From Chromatiales bacterium (lineage in GTDB: Bacteria; Pseudomonadota; Gammaproteobacteria; Chromatiales; Chromatiaceae): 33,597 bases of DNA. This document shows, piece after piece, positions 15,226 through 25,156 of the stretch (its first letter is position 1; every line of letters starts with the position of its first letter). The notes under the pieces were generated by a model. It searched no databases. It saw only the letters and a list, made by a program, of their open reading frames with translations, and was not told the origin of the DNA. The stretch spans positions 1-33,597 of the forward strand of contig JAKRWE010000011.1 of NCBI GenBank assembly GCA_024712425.1. The letters run 5' to 3'. Both the position numbers and the translations under genes were made by a program.

Positions 15226-16188
15226 ATGGGTCACCCCATCCGCACCCGCGCGGCCGTTGCCTGCGCACTTTTTGCCACCTCCGGCCTCGCTCTGGCCGGC
15301 GTACCGAAAGACCTCCCCTATCCCAGCGGCGGCAATCTGTCTGCTGACGATATCGCTCAGCAGACCTATTTCGTGAACCACTTCTACGCGTTCAAAAACT
15401 ACGCCATCGTCAAGAAGGGGCGCAAGATCACCGTCCTGCTGAACAAGGTCAAGGGCAGGAAGCCGACCGCAAACACCCTGGAACGCTACCTCAACAACGA
15501 CTACTCCGCCGATGGCGCGGTCAAGGCCGAGGACATGGCCATCTTCCGTTCCGGCAAGCTCAAGGGCACCGGCATGCTGGTCACCGACTACAACGATGAC
15601 AACAAGAGCCAGTCCTACATGATCTGGCTGCCGGCCCTGCGCAAGATCCGTCGTTTCGCCCAACCCGCGCACGATGATGCCTGGGGCGGCTCGGATTTCA
15701 CCTTTGGCGACGTAACCCTGCGTAAACCGAAGTACGAAACCCATGAACTGCTGGGCAAGGAAACCTTCAACGACTGCCTGGGCTTCATGAAACTGGCCGC
15801 AAACGAGCAGAGCCGTTACACCAAGAACGTGCCGACTGAAGGCTCCTGCACCCCCAAGGGCAAGGAAGTCTACAAGCTCAAGAGCACCACCAAGTTCAAG
15901 AACTGGTGGTATGACTACCGTATCAGCTACATCGACGCCAAGACCTTTGCCGACTACCGCACCGAGTACTTCAAGGGCGGCAACAAGATCAAGGTCATCG
16001 ACCGCAACTGGGTGCCACTGGGCAAGAGCGACGACCCGCGCGCCGTCGGCTGGGGTTACTGGTACGGCACCACCCTCGCGACCGGCCACGAAACCTGGGC
16101 CGTCATCCCGCCCGAGGTCAACCAGGTCGACCACAAGTACAAGAAGGGCTGGTGGTCTGAAAAGACCCTGCGCAAGATCAAGCGCTGA
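15226..16188 (+). CDS. Outer-membrane lipoprotein-sorting (LolA-like) protein
   Basis: A 320-residue secreted protein with a signal peptide (MGHPIRTRAAVACALFATSG, cleavage near LALAG). The mature part resembles the 'outer membrane lipoprotein-sorting' LolA-like family that is encoded with RND/MMPL transporters: a DMAIFRSGKLKGTGMLV strand segment, SYMIWLPALRKIRRFAQP and GSDFTFGDVTLR. The late WYDYRISYIDAKTF and GYWYGTTLATGHETW segments fit the same family. These proteins have a hydrophobic half-barrel and are thought to carry lipid-like cargo through the periplasm. The start was chosen by signal peptide and ribosome-binding site. It is the first gene of a three-gene set with DUF1302 and RND genes. 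The cargo is unknown. Confidence 0.82.
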   Translation: MGHPIRTRAAVACALFATSGLALAGVPKDLPYPSGGNLSADDIAQQTYFVNHFYAFKNYAIVKKGRKITVLLNKVKGRKPTANTLERYLNNDYSADGAVKAEDMAIFRSGKLKGTGMLVTDYNDDNKSQSYMIWLPALRKIRRFAQPAHDDAWGGSDFTFGDVTLRKPKYETHELLGKETFNDCLGFMKLAANEQSRYTKNVPTEGSCTPKGKEVYKLKSTTKFKNWWYDYRISYIDAKTFADYRTEYFKGGNKIKVIDRNWVPLGKSDDPRAVGWGYWYGTTLATGHETWAVIPPEVNQVDHKYKKGWWSEKTLRKIKR

Positions 16189-16200
16189 TCCGGACCGGTC

Positions 16201-16257
16201 GTAGGAGCGGGCTTGCCCGCGAACCGAATAGACATTCGCGGGCAAGCCCGCTCCTAC
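16201..16257. repeat. REP-like perfect palindrome
   Basis: A 23-bp perfect inverted repeat (arms 16201-16223 and 16235-16257, starting GTAGGAGCGGGCTTGCCCGC) with an 11-bp loop. The sequence closely resembles REP elements of Pseudomonas and relatives. It lies between the LolA-like and DUF1302 genes and could slow transcript decay or partly terminate transcription, setting relative expression. Confidence 0.85.
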
Positions 16258-16361
16258 ACAATAAACATAACACCCCGCACGGGGTGACAAAACAAAGCCA
16301 TACCGGGCCGCAGAGCCCGAAAATAAACAAGGCACCAGACAGCGCCCAGGGAGAGGAAACA

Positions 16362-18600
16362 ATGTTCAAGAAGTCCTTGTTGGGCAGCGCCATCGCTTTT
16401 GCGATCGCCGCCCCGACCATTGCAAGCGCCGAGGTCGAGACCTCGGCCGTCCTGAAAAACGAAACCGCGGTGTTCCTCAAGCAGGGCATCCGTACCGGCG
16501 AGGCCACCAATGTGCTCGACACCAAGGGCGACGGCCGCACAATTGGCAAGTTCGAGAACTCCGCCAAGATCTTCTTCAACGGCGACATCGGCGAGGAATC
16601 GAGCTGGCACGGCGAGTTGAACCTCATCTATGACGCGGCCGCCGAATCCGGCTACAAGAGCCACAAGAACTACAGCCAGAACGATTGGTTCCGCGAGCTG
16701 TACGTCGACACCACTGCAGGCGGCTGGGACCTGCGCCTGGGTAAACAGCAGGTGGTCTGGGGCACCGCCGACGGCATCAAACTGCTGGACATCATCAACC
16801 CGACCGACTACCGCGAACTGGTACAGAACACCATGGAGGATGCGCGCATTCCGGTGTGGATGCTCAACGCCGAACGCAACGTGGGCGAGAACGGAAACTT
16901 CCAGTTCATCGTCGCCCAGGCAAAGGAAAACCAGATTCCCGGCCTGAATTCCAACGGCGATTCGGGGCACCCCTTCATCATGAAAGGGGTCGACACCATT
17001 ACCGGTCAAGTCAACGGTTTCGTAAATATTGCGCCCGCACTTTCCAATGTCGCGGGTTCCTTCAGTGCATCGGCTGCGGGCGGCGGCTTTACCGGCGGTG
17101 TTGCAAACCCACCCGCATTGACGAACTTTACCGGCCTCACCGTTGACGGTTTCGCCAGCGGATCCTGGGATATCACCACCCCCGGTCAGATCAACCCAGG
17201 CTTGGGGGCTCCCGACACCACCTATGCTGACCCCACCAATACACCGGGCTTCGCCATTTTGAACAACATGGCGCAAAACGGTATTGCGGCTGGCGACCCC
17301 AACGGCAACAACTACGTCACTAACCTGACCACGGTTACCGGCAACACCTTTGTTGACGGCGCATGGAACACCAGCGCGCCGCTTTCTGCATTCGAATACA
17401 TGCCCAATGCGACATTTGCCACCTTCAATACGTTCAGCAGCACCTGTGCGGTAGGCCCAACCTGCTTCGGCGGATTCACCGGCATCACCACGCAGTACAA
17501 GCGGGACTATCCGAATGCATTCAAGCCCAACGTCGGCTTCCGCTTCCGCAGTTCAACCGAATCTGGCCTTAACTACTCGGTCAACTACTTCTACCATTAC
17601 GACGCCAACCCGCGTGTCGATCTGAGCTGGCGTGATGCAACAACCGGGGAGCGCTTGACAACCGTCATCGCTGCCTCAGGCGATTTCATCAACAATGCCA
17701 CGGGTGCCCCCCCGGAGCCGACGGACAGCCCGACTTTGCAGACCCCAACGGCGTAGCACCCATCGCTGGTGCCGTTCAAACGGGGACCATTGCCCCAAGC
17801 GCAGTTCTATCCACCGTAATGAACCCTGCAGCCGGCATTTACCCGGTCTCCGTTCTCCTCAAAGGTTCCACCGGCTACTACGGGGCTGTTGATCCGACCG
17901 GAGGCGCTGATCCGGGAACTGCCCTGAACACCGGAGGCAACAACCCCGCTCTGCGTTTCACCGAACGACTGAACCGGATCCACAGCATTGGCGGCTCCTT
18001 CGACTACGCCTTTGATACGGAGGCCGCTCCCATCGTCATCCGTGGCGAATTCCTGTATGACCGGAACGCCAAGCAACCCGTCATCGACAGGCGCCTGCTG
18101 GCCATCGGAGACATGGAGCACGCCCTGGTCATGAAGGATGCGGACATGTTCAAGTACGTGCTTGGCGCCGATGTGACGGTTATGACGAACCTGCTGATGA
18201 GCGCACAGTTCATCCAGTTTCGGAATCTCGACTTTGTCAATGAACCCAGAACCTGTAACAGCCAGGTTCCGGGCAAGACCAACGACTGTTCACGCCACAC
18301 AGGGGATTTCGCCACGCTGCACCTGAGCAACGGCCTGCAGAAAGGCTGGAAGAACAAGGAGTTCTACTCCTTCTTCCTGTCCAAGCCGTTCGGTGATTCG
18401 GACCTGGGCCGTTGGAACAATATCCTCATGTACGAAGAGGGGGTGGCTTCTGGGATCGCCTGGACGCCGAGTACTCGCTCTCCGACGAGCTGGTGGTCAC
18501 CGGCGAGATCAACATGTACTGGGGCGACCAGGACACCCAATTCGGGCAGTTCAAGAACTCCTCCAACGTGCAGGTTGGTGTGAAGTACATCATCGAGTGA
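16362..18600 (+). pseudogene. DUF1302-type outer-membrane protein, two frameshifts
   Basis: Three successive frames give one roughly 746-residue protein. It starts with a signal peptide (MFKKSLLGSAIAFAIAAPTI) and continues with beta-rich sequence typical of DUF1302 outer-membrane proteins (WRLGKQQVVWG-like LRLGKQQVVWGTADG, FRFRSSTESGLNYSVNYFYH, ending VQVGVKYIIE). The first shift is at a run of seven C (17707-17713); adding one C continues into GADGQPDFADPNG. The second is at a run of five G (18439-18443); adding one G joins MYEEG to GGFWDRLDAEYS. DUF1302 proteins are predicted barrels encoded with RND pumps. Both lesions are single-base deletions in homopolymers, so sequencing error must be excluded. 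Confidence 0.8.
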
Positions 18601-18634
18601 CAGGAGGGTTGAATACCTGACTTCGCTCACCCAG

Positions 18635-18670
18635 AGGCGGCGCTCGGTTTCGGCTGACGCCGCCTTTTTT
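18635..18670 (+). terminator. Rho-independent terminator after DUF1302 gene
   Basis: The stem AGGCGGCG (18635-18642) pairs with CGCCGCCT (18658-18665) and is followed by T residues to 18670. It lies 35 bp after the DUF1302 stop and before the RND gene, so it may reduce read-through into the transporter gene. Confidence 0.8.
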
Positions 18671-18759
18671 GACTTGGGGAATACCCCCTCCCCGGCCCCT
18701 CGACGCTGACACAAGAGGGTTCCGGAGCAACCAGAAGCAACAACCAAGAGTAGCCAATC

Positions 18760-21544
18760 ATGAGCAGTGAAAGCGACTACGGTTTTTCCGACAAGTATGC
18801 CCGGTTCGTACTGAAATTCCGCTGGCCGATCATCCTCGGACTGACGGCCATTACGATCTTCCTGGCCCTGTACATCCCCAAACTGGATATCCGCAACGAT
18901 CCGGATACCCTGCTGCCGCCGACCAACCGCTACGTGGCCACCAACGCCTACGCCGAGAACAACTTCGGCATGGGCAACCTGATGGTGTTCGCCCTGAAGG
19001 TCAAGGAAGGCGACATCTACCAGCCCTGGTTCATCAACAAGATCCAGGAGATCCACAAGAAACTCGAGGCCCTGCCGACCTCACGCCCCGCAAACTTTAT
19101 CGATATCGCGGCGCAGAAGGTCAAATACATGAGCACCGACGAGAACGGCCTGGTGTTCAAGCGTCTCATCCCCACCGCGGGTATCAGCAAGGACCCGGAA
19201 GAGGCAAAGAAACAGCTGGCCTTCCTGAAAGAGGGGATCAAGACCAACCCCATCATGGCCCCCATGCTGGTGTCGATGTGGGACGCCAACGGCAAGCGTT
19301 GCGCCTACGAGGACTACGGCAAGGACGGATGTGTTGCCAAGGCCGCCTATGTCATCGCCGACTACACCGATGACGTCAAGCCGATCTACCTCCCCTGGGT
19401 GCGTTCGGTGCGCAAGCTGATGGATGAGGTCTCCCAGGACGACCGGGTCGAGCTGTACGTGGCGGGCGAGCCCTACTTCCTGGCCTGGATGCTGCAGGAA
19501 CTGATCAGCAAGTGGTACCTGTTCGTCATGTCCGTCCTGATCGTGGTCGCCGTTCTGTGGATCGAGTTCAGAAACTGGCGCGGCGCGGTCTTCCCGCTGA
19601 TCGGCGTGTTCATGACCATCGCCCTGACCCTGGGCCTGATGGGCCTGTCGGCATTCAAGCTGACCACCATGATGGTGCTCACCCCGATGCTGCTGCTCGC
19701 CATCGGCATCGGACACTCGGTGCAGGTCACCCGGCGTTTCCTGCTGGAGCAGGGCCGCACCGGGGACTGCGAGGAGGCGGCACGGATTGCGATCGGCCAC
19801 ACCATCGTCCCGGCTACCCTGTCCATTGTGACCGACATGGCGGGCTTCGCCACCCTGGCCACGGTGGATATCTCCTTCTACAAGGCCTACGCCTATTTCG
19901 GCATGTTCGGCATGCTGACCCTGCTGGCCACCACGACCACCCTGATCCCTCTGCTGCTGACCAAGTTCCCGCCGTCGAAGGAGTCCTGCCTGCACATGGA
20001 AGGCCACGGCTGGGAGAAGAGCATGGGCAGCTTCCTGACCCGCGTGGTCAGCGGCCCCGGGAAATGGGTCCCGATCGGCATCATTGCCGTGATCGTGGTC
20101 GTCTCCACCTACTACACCAATATCTTCAACTGGAAAGGCATACCCGAAGACCAGGTGAAGCTGGAGCCGGAGGGCGACATCATGCCGGGCGTCGAGAAGG
20201 GCATCAACTATGCCCGGGCGGCATTCAAGGGCTCTTCACAGACCTGGAAGGACCTGGTCACCCTCAACAGCATCATGCCGGGCGTGATCTCGGTATCCAT
20301 CCCCATTCGCGGCAAGGAGCCCATCACGCCCGCCTGTGTGGACAACTACTTCCCCGACGAGGTCTACGATATCGAGGATCCGAAGGAGAAGGCTGCCCAG
20401 TGTGCAAAGTACAAGAAGGAGATGGCCTGCTGGGACGAGGAGGCCTGTGGCCAACAGGGGGTCTTCAACAGGGCCGCCCTGCATGCCGATATCGAGAAGA
20501 TGGAAAACTGGATGCGGGATCAGAAGTTTGTCGGCTATACCGGCTCCTATACCCAGTTCATCCGCCTGGTCAACATGCTGCTGTCCGCCGAGCCGGGTGA
20601 AAAGCCCAAGCTCAGCGACCTGCGGGTACCCAGCGAGGACTACCTGAAGGCGATCGACCCGGATGACGACCGCAGCCCGGACGACATCATCGTGATGTAC
20701 AACGGCCTGCTCGAATCGATGACCGGTCCCGGTGAGCTGGATAGCTTCGTCAACACCGAGAACTGGAACGAGGGCGTGATACTGGGCTTCATCAACACCA
20801 TGGATCCGCGTGAGACCCACGAGATCACCATGGATATCGAGAACTACGTCGAGGAACACAAAAACGACCCCGGCTTCAAGTTGGTGAAATTCGGTCTCCG
20901 CTGCGGGCCCGCCAACAACCCGGCCAAGCTCGAGGAATGCGACAGGACCCTGGGGGCGCCCGGGCCTGACTATGTCCAGCCGGCAATTGGCGGCTTCCTC
21001 GGCGCCACCGAGGCCACCCGCGAGGTGGCGATGAAGAACTGGCTGCTGAGCCCGCTGCAGACGGCCCTGGCGGTGTTCATCATCGCCGCCCTGATGTTCC
21101 GCTCGCCCATGGTCGCCGGCATCCTGGTGTTCACCCTGTTCATCACCCTGTACGCCCAGTACGGCCTGGGGGGGCTACTTCACCTCGGTCGAGGAATGGT
21201 CGGGCAACCTGGCCTTCCACCTGCTGGTAACCCTGTCGATCTCCATGGGCCTGGGTATCGACTACGGTATCTACATGGTGTCACGCCTGCGGGAAGAGAT
21301 GGCCGAAACCGGCCAGAACTGGATGCAGGCGCTGAAGAACACCCAACAGACCACCGGTTCGGCCGTCATCCTGTCGGTCGTGGTGCTGCTAGGCAGCTTC
21401 ATCCCGCTGGTCGGCACCACCCTGGCCAACACCTGGGGACTGGCGGTCTACATCAGCCAGGCCCTGTTCATCGACGTGATCACCGCGCTGATGCTGCTGC
21501 CGCTGATGGTGAAGTGGCTGAAGCCGAAATACGTCTACCAATAA
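18760..21544 (+). pseudogene. RND/MMPL family transporter, frameshifted near C-terminus
   Basis: A roughly 927-residue RND-superfamily (MMPL-type) inner-membrane protein. It has an N-terminal helix (WPIILGLTAITIFLALYI), a large periplasmic domain (DIRNDPDTLLPP), helices 2-6 with the family motif GIGHSVQVTRRFLLEQG, a second periplasmic domain, and a second membrane bundle with MGLGIDYGIYMVSRLREEM. The frame changes at a run of seven G (21168-21174); six would give GGYFTSVEEWSGN and continue to the true end at KPKYVYQ. As it stands, the first frame would run on to 21633 with unrelated sequence and lose the last four helices. These pumps, with LolA-like and DUF1302 partners, are thought to move hydrophobic molecules to the outer membrane. 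Confidence 0.85.
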
Positions 21545-21588
21545 CAACGGCCAAAGACCTCCCGGCAGATGTCGGGACAATTCAACTC

Positions 21589-21613
21589 AAGCCCGCTTTC
21601 GAGCGGGCTTTTT
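21589..21613 (+). terminator. Rho-independent terminator after RND gene
   Basis: AAGCCCGC (21589-21596) and GCGGGCTT (21603-21610) form a perfect 8-bp stem followed by TTT. It lies between the convergent RND and pth genes, and A residues at the other side may let it serve both strands. Confidence 0.8.
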
Positions 21614-21686
21614 ACGCACATGAAAAACCCTGACAAGGTGCATGGCCCTGTCAGGGTCGAACCGATGAGAGCAAACCCGTGGCGTG

Positions 21687-22265
21687 TCAGGTGGCGGAAT
21701 GGATTGCCTGCATGGCCTGCTGAATGTCCCCGCTCTGGACCAGCGGCCAATGCCGCTCAAGCTCATCCAGACCGTTTTCGATGGCCTCCTGTTCGGCCTT
21801 GTAGGGCCGTGACTGCACGTAATCGGTGACCGCATCCTTGTGTCCCGGGTGGCCTATACCGATACGCGCCCGATAGAAATCCTTGCCACCCATGGCACTG
21901 ACGATATCGCGCAGGCCGTTGTGCCCGCCATGTCCGCCCCCTATCTTGAGACGGACCACGCCCGGCGCCAGATCGAGCTCATCGTGCACCACCAGCATGT
22001 TCTGCAACGGGATCTTGTAGAAACGCGCCAGGGCACTCACCGCCCGGCCGCTGTGGTTCATGTAGGTCATGGGCTTCAGCAGCCAGCATTCACCAGCCTC
22101 GGTGCGGATACGACCCAGCTCGCCGGAGAACTTGTTTTCCGGCCTCAGCACGCTGCCATAGCGCCGGGCGAGACGATCCACCAGCCAGAAACCCACATTG
22201 TGCCTGGTATCGGCATATTTCGGCCCGGGGTTGCCCAGGCCGACCACGCAACGAATCTCGCTCAT
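21687..22265 (-). CDS. pth: Peptidyl-tRNA hydrolase
   Basis: A 192-residue enzyme that releases tRNA from prematurely dropped peptidyl-tRNAs. The N-terminus CVVGLGNPGPKYADTRHNVGF holds the catalytic His and the family glycine motif. MTYMNHSG contains the substrate-binding Asn, and HDELDLAPG contains the conserved Asp. GGHGGHNGLRDI and RIGIGHPG follow. The start at MSEIRC (22265) was chosen; the frame is open 19 codons further but that part is not conserved. It lies downstream of rplY on the same strand but behind a terminator, so it probably has its own promoter. The usual next gene, ychF, is not present. Confidence 0.97.
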   Translation of the reverse strand: MSEIRCVVGLGNPGPKYADTRHNVGFWLVDRLARRYGSVLRPENKFSGELGRIRTEAGECWLLKPMTYMNHSGRAVSALARFYKIPLQNMLVVHDELDLAPGVVRLKIGGGHGGHNGLRDIVSAMGGKDFYRARIGIGHPGHKDAVTDYVQSRPYKAEQEAIENGLDELERHWPLVQSGDIQQAMQAIHSAT

Positions 22266-22372
22266 CCTCTTCGCTCGCCTTGGGTTGGAAGAACCCACTA
22301 CTTCAGGGGTCGGAGTCTGCACCCACTCCGAGTCTTACTCAAATGCGGGGTAGAAATTAGCGGGGTATCCAT

Positions 22373-22403
22373 AAACCAAAACCGGCGGCACGAGGCCGCC
22401 GGT
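22373..22403 (-). terminator. Rho-independent terminator after rplY
   Basis: A 9-bp perfect stem (ACCGGCGGC at 22381-22389 with GCCGCCGGT at 22395-22403) and a 5-nt loop. On the minus strand it is followed by TTTTGGTTT. It lies about 20 bp beyond the rplY stop. Confidence 0.8.
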
Positions 22404-22423
22404 TCGATGGGAAAACGGAAGAC

Positions 22424-23056
22424 TTACTCGCCCTCGCTCTCCCCTTCTTCACTTTCACCCTCTTCATCGGCGGCAGCGCCCTTGGGTGCGTGAATCGCCA
22501 CCACCCCGGTATCGTGCTCGTCGCCATGGGTCAACGCAACCATCTGCACGCCTTCCGGCAGCGCAATCTCGCTCAGGTGGATGGTATCGCCCATCTCCAT
22601 GTTCCCGAGATCCACCTCGATGAATTCCGGCAGTTTGCCGGCCGGGCACAGGATCTCCACATCGCTCAGGGTATGGCTGACCTTGCCACCGGCCTTGACG
22701 CCCGGTGCAACATCCTCGTTCACGAAGTGCAGCGGCACAGTCATCTTGATGTTGTCGGTATCCGCCACGCGCAGCAGGTCGACGTGCAGCACGAAGGGCT
22801 TGGCCGGGTGGCGCTGCAGGTCCTTGAGGACCACGCGCTGGGCATTGCCGTCGATCTTGACGGTGAGGATGTGCGAATAGAACACCTCGTTCTCCAGGTG
22901 CTGGAGCAGCACGTTGTGCTTGGTGGCGATCATTTCCGGTTCCTTGCCACCACCATAGATGATGCCGGGAACCAGCCCCTCGCGACGCAGGCGGCGGCTC
23001 GCACCCTTCCCTTGCACATCGCGGGATACAGCTTCGATTTCAAAATTTTCGTTCAT
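22424..23056 (-). CDS. rplY: Ribosomal protein L25 (Ctc form)
   Basis: A 210-residue bL25 of the long, general-stress (Ctc/TL5) type that binds 5S rRNA. The N-terminal L25 barrel (RDVQGKGASRRLRREGLVPGIIYGG) is followed by the TL5 C-terminal beta domain (HVDLLRV, VPLHFVNEDVAPGVKAGG, IEVDLGNMEMGDTIHLSEI). An acidic tail rich in Glu and Ser closes the protein. The ATG at 23056 has an AGGAG ribosome-binding site. It follows prs, the common gammaproteobacterial order prs-rplY-pth. A small hairpin between prs and rplY may adjust their ratio. Confidence 0.97.
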   Translation of the reverse strand: MNENFEIEAVSRDVQGKGASRRLRREGLVPGIIYGGGKEPEMIATKHNVLLQHLENEVFYSHILTVKIDGNAQRVVLKDLQRHPAKPFVLHVDLLRVADTDNIKMTVPLHFVNEDVAPGVKAGGKVSHTLSDVEILCPAGKLPEFIEVDLGNMEMGDTIHLSEIALPEGVQMVALTHGDEHDTGVVAIHAPKGAAADEEGESEEGESEGE

Positions 23057-23081
23057 GACGAACTCCTGTTTCAATAAATCA

Positions 23082-23109
23082 CCCCGCTGTCCGCGACCAG
23101 GCAGCGGGG
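23082..23109 (-). terminator. Hairpin between prs and rplY, possible attenuator
   Basis: The 8-bp stem CCCCGCTG/CAGCGGGG (23082-23089, 23102-23109) has a 12-nt loop. On the minus strand the following bases are TGATTTATTG, only weakly T-rich. It could be a partial terminator between prs and rplY. Confidence 0.45.
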
Positions 23110-23146
23110 CATGGATGCGGAGAGCATCTCCGCGCTTCTTCAGCCG

Positions 23147-24097
23147 TCAATCAACGAATAACGAGCTGACAGATTCTTCATTGCTGATACGCCGGATCGT
23201 CTCCGCGAGCAGCCCCGCTATCGACAACTGGCGTATCTTGCCGCCCGCCAGGGTCTCCTTGCGCAGCGGGATGGTGCTGGATACCACCAGCTCATCCAGC
23301 TCGGAGGCGCCGATATTGGCGATCGCCGGGCCGGACAGCACCGCATGGGTGCAATAGGCCACCACCTTCGCCGCGCCCGCCGACTTGAGCGCGGACGCTG
23401 CCTTGCACAGGGTGCCCGCGGTATCCACCAGGTCATCGACCAGCACGCAGCTGCGTCCCTGCACGTCACCGATGATATTCATCACCTGCGCCTCGTTGGC
23501 CTTGGGACGGCGCTTGTCGATAATCGCAAGGTCCGCATCGTCCAGGCGCTTGGCCAGCGCCCGGGCCCGCACCACGCCGCCCACATCCGGCGAGACCACC
23601 ATCAGGTTGTCGTACTTCTGGCGCCAGATATCACCGAGCAGGATCGGCGAGGCGTACACATTGTCCACCGGGATGTCGAAGAACCCCTGGATCTGGTCGG
23701 CATGCAGGTCCATGGTCAGCACGCGGTCCGCGCCGGCGGTACCGATCATCTTGGCCGCCAGGCGGGCGGTGATCGGCACCCTGGCCGAACGCGGGCGCCG
23801 GTCCTGGCGCGCATAGCCGAAATACGGGATGACAGCGGTGATACGGCCCGCCGAGGCCCAGCGCAGGGCATCGATCATCACCAGCAGCTCCATCAGGTTG
23901 TCGTTGGTCGGCTCGGATGTCGGCTGGACCACGAACACATCGCGTCCGCGCACGTTTTCCTCGATTTCGACCATCACCTCGCCATCGCTGAACTGGCCGA
24001 CCACCGCCTTGCCCAGAGGGATACTCAGGTACTCGGCGATCTCTGCCGAGAGCTCCGGATGGGCGTTGCCTGAAAACACCATCATGCTGGCCGGCAT
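23147..24097 (-). CDS. prs: Ribose-phosphate pyrophosphokinase
   Basis: A 316-residue PRPP synthetase, which makes PRPP from ribose-5-phosphate and ATP for nucleotide, His and Trp synthesis. Visible motifs: [17 protein letters not shown] at the start, [34 protein letters not shown] (ATP-binding flexible region), [20 protein letters not shown] (class I signature), [15 protein letters not shown] and the PRPP loop [14 protein letters not shown]. The start at MPASMM (24097) was chosen. The open frame further upstream runs through the tRNA-Gln gene and is not protein. It lies directly downstream of that tRNA. Confidence 0.98.
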   Translation of the reverse strand: MPASMMVFSGNAHPELSAEIAEYLSIPLGKAVVGQFSDGEVMVEIEENVRGRDVFVVQPTSEPTNDNLMELLVMIDALRWASAGRITAVIPYFGYARQDRRPRSARVPITARLAAKMIGTAGADRVLTMDLHADQIQGFFDIPVDNVYASPILLGDIWRQKYDNLMVVSPDVGGVVRARALAKRLDDADLAIIDKRRPKANEAQVMNIIGDVQGRSCVLVDDLVDTAGTLCKAASALKSAGAAKVVAYCTHAVLSGPAIANIGASELDELVVSSTIPLRKETLAGGKIRQLSIAGLLAETIRRISNEESVSSLFVD

Positions 24098-24128
24098 GGT
24101 TTTCTCCAGTCGGTTCAGAGACAACAAA

Positions 24129-24145
24129 GGCCGCCCGGGGCGGCC
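24129..24145 (-). terminator. Hairpin after tRNA-Gln
   Basis: GGCCGCC-CGG-GGCGGCC forms a perfect 7-bp G+C stem. On the minus strand it is followed by TTTGTTGTCT. It sits between the tRNA-Gln 3' end and prs and is probably a terminator or processing hairpin. Confidence 0.6.
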
Positions 24146-24158
24146 GCTGTGGCTTGTA

Positions 24159-24233
24159 TGGCTGGGGTGGCAGGATTCGAACCTGCGCATGCCGGAGTCA
24201 AAGTCCGGTGCCTTACCGCTTGGCGACACCCCA
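24159..24233 (-). tRNA. tRNA-Gln (anticodon TTG)
   Basis: A 75-nt cloverleaf on the minus strand. The acceptor stem TGGGGTG pairs with CACCCCA, and the discriminator G is followed by an encoded CCA. The D arm is GCCAAGCGGTAAGGC. The anticodon stem CCGGA/TCCGG encloses the loop CTTTGAC with anticodon TTG. The T arm is GCAGGTTCGAATCCTGC. The position between ispE and prs is the standard gammaproteobacterial arrangement. Confidence 0.97.
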
Positions 24234-24292
24234 AATAAACTGTTACCTCTTCTGCCTATCGACGACCGCTGCGCGGTCGAGGGGTGGCGGGA

Positions 24293-25156
24293 TTACTCGC
24301 TCCGCTCGTCCAGTCTGTCCAACAGGGGCGAACGGTTCAATCCGCGCGTGACCAGCCCTTTCCAGCCGGACGGCATTTTCTCCTGCAGTGCGCGTGCCTG
24401 CTGCTCCGAGGCAAACACACCGAACACGCAGGCCCCGGTGCCGGTCAGCTGAGGCTCGACATATTTGCCAAGCCAGTCAACCACTTGCGCAACTTCCGGG
24501 TAGCGATCCCGGACCACGGGCAGACAGTCGTTCCGTCTGTCCCCCGCAATAAAGGCGCGTATTGTGATTGCGCTTGAATTCCTTGTCAATTCCGGGGCCC
24601 GAAATATTTCCGCCGTACTGACATGAACCGGGGGCACGATTACCAGATACCACGGCTGATCGAGCGCCAGCGGCTGCAGGCGCGCACCCACGCCCTCGGC
24701 CCATGCTGCCTGCCCCCGCACAAAGATCGGCACGTCTGCGCCCAGCGCCAGACCCAGCCTTGCCAGGGCATCCTGATCCAGGCCGCAACCCCACAAGTGG
24801 TTCAGGGCCACCAGGGTGGTTGCCGCATCGGAACTTCCCCCGCCGAGGCCGCCGCCCATCGGCAGGCGCTTGTCGATGCGGATATCCACACCCGGGGCGT
24901 CCGGGCAATGCCGCTTCAGCAGGGTTGCCGCGCGCACCGCCAGATCCTCCGCCTCCGGCACCCCGGAAAGCGCACTGGCGCGCTGGATCCCGCCGTCATC
25001 CCTCAGCCTGAAGGACAGGGTGTCGACGATATCGACGAACTGGAACACCGTCTGCAGTTCATGGTAGCCGTCCGCGCGGCGACCGGTCACCCGTAGCATC
25101 AGATTCAGCTTGGCCGGCGCCGGCCAGCCTTCCGACCAGCGCTGCGTCACTGTCAT
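24293..25156 (-). CDS. ispE: 4-diphosphocytidyl-2-C-methyl-D-erythritol kinase
   Basis: A 287-residue GHMP kinase of the non-mevalonate isoprenoid pathway, which phosphorylates CDP-methylerythritol. The N-terminus PAKLNLMLRVTGRRADGYHEL contains the catalytic Lys and the substrate-binding YHEL. LPMGGGLGGGSSDAATTL is the ATP-binding glycine loop with the catalytic Asp in the preceding region. GADVPIFVRGQAAWAEGVG is a third family motif. The start overlaps the TPR lipoprotein gene by four bases (ATGA). In many gammaproteobacteria lolB lies between these two; no lolB-like frame exists here. Confidence 0.96.
   Translation of the reverse strand: MTVTQRWSEGWPAPAKLNLMLRVTGRRADGYHELQTVFQFVDIVDTLSFRLRDDGGIQRASALSGVPEAEDLAVRAATLLKRHCPDAPGVDIRIDKRLPMGGGLGGGSSDAATTLVALNHLWGCGLDQDALARLGLALGADVPIFVRGQAAWAEGVGARLQPLALDQPWYLVIVPPVHVSTAEIFRAPELTRNSSAITIRAFIAGDRRNDCLPVVRDRYPEVAQVVDWLGKYVEPQLTGTGACVFGVFASEQQARALQEKMPSGWKGLVTRGLNRSPLLDRLDERSE

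Noticed and set aside
15184..16362. 392-codon minus-strand frame opposite the LolA-like gene
   Set aside because: Low-complexity shadow (runs of V, G, L, D); the plus-strand gene has a signal peptide, ribosome-binding site and family motifs.
22266..22340. tRNA-like sequence upstream of pth
   Set aside because: A GGGTT...AACCC pairing suggested a tRNA arm, but no cloverleaf with acceptor and anticodon stems can be drawn.
24098..24229. 44-codon N-terminal extension of prs
   Set aside because: It reads through the tRNA-Gln gene and its terminator hairpin; the family start is at 24097.
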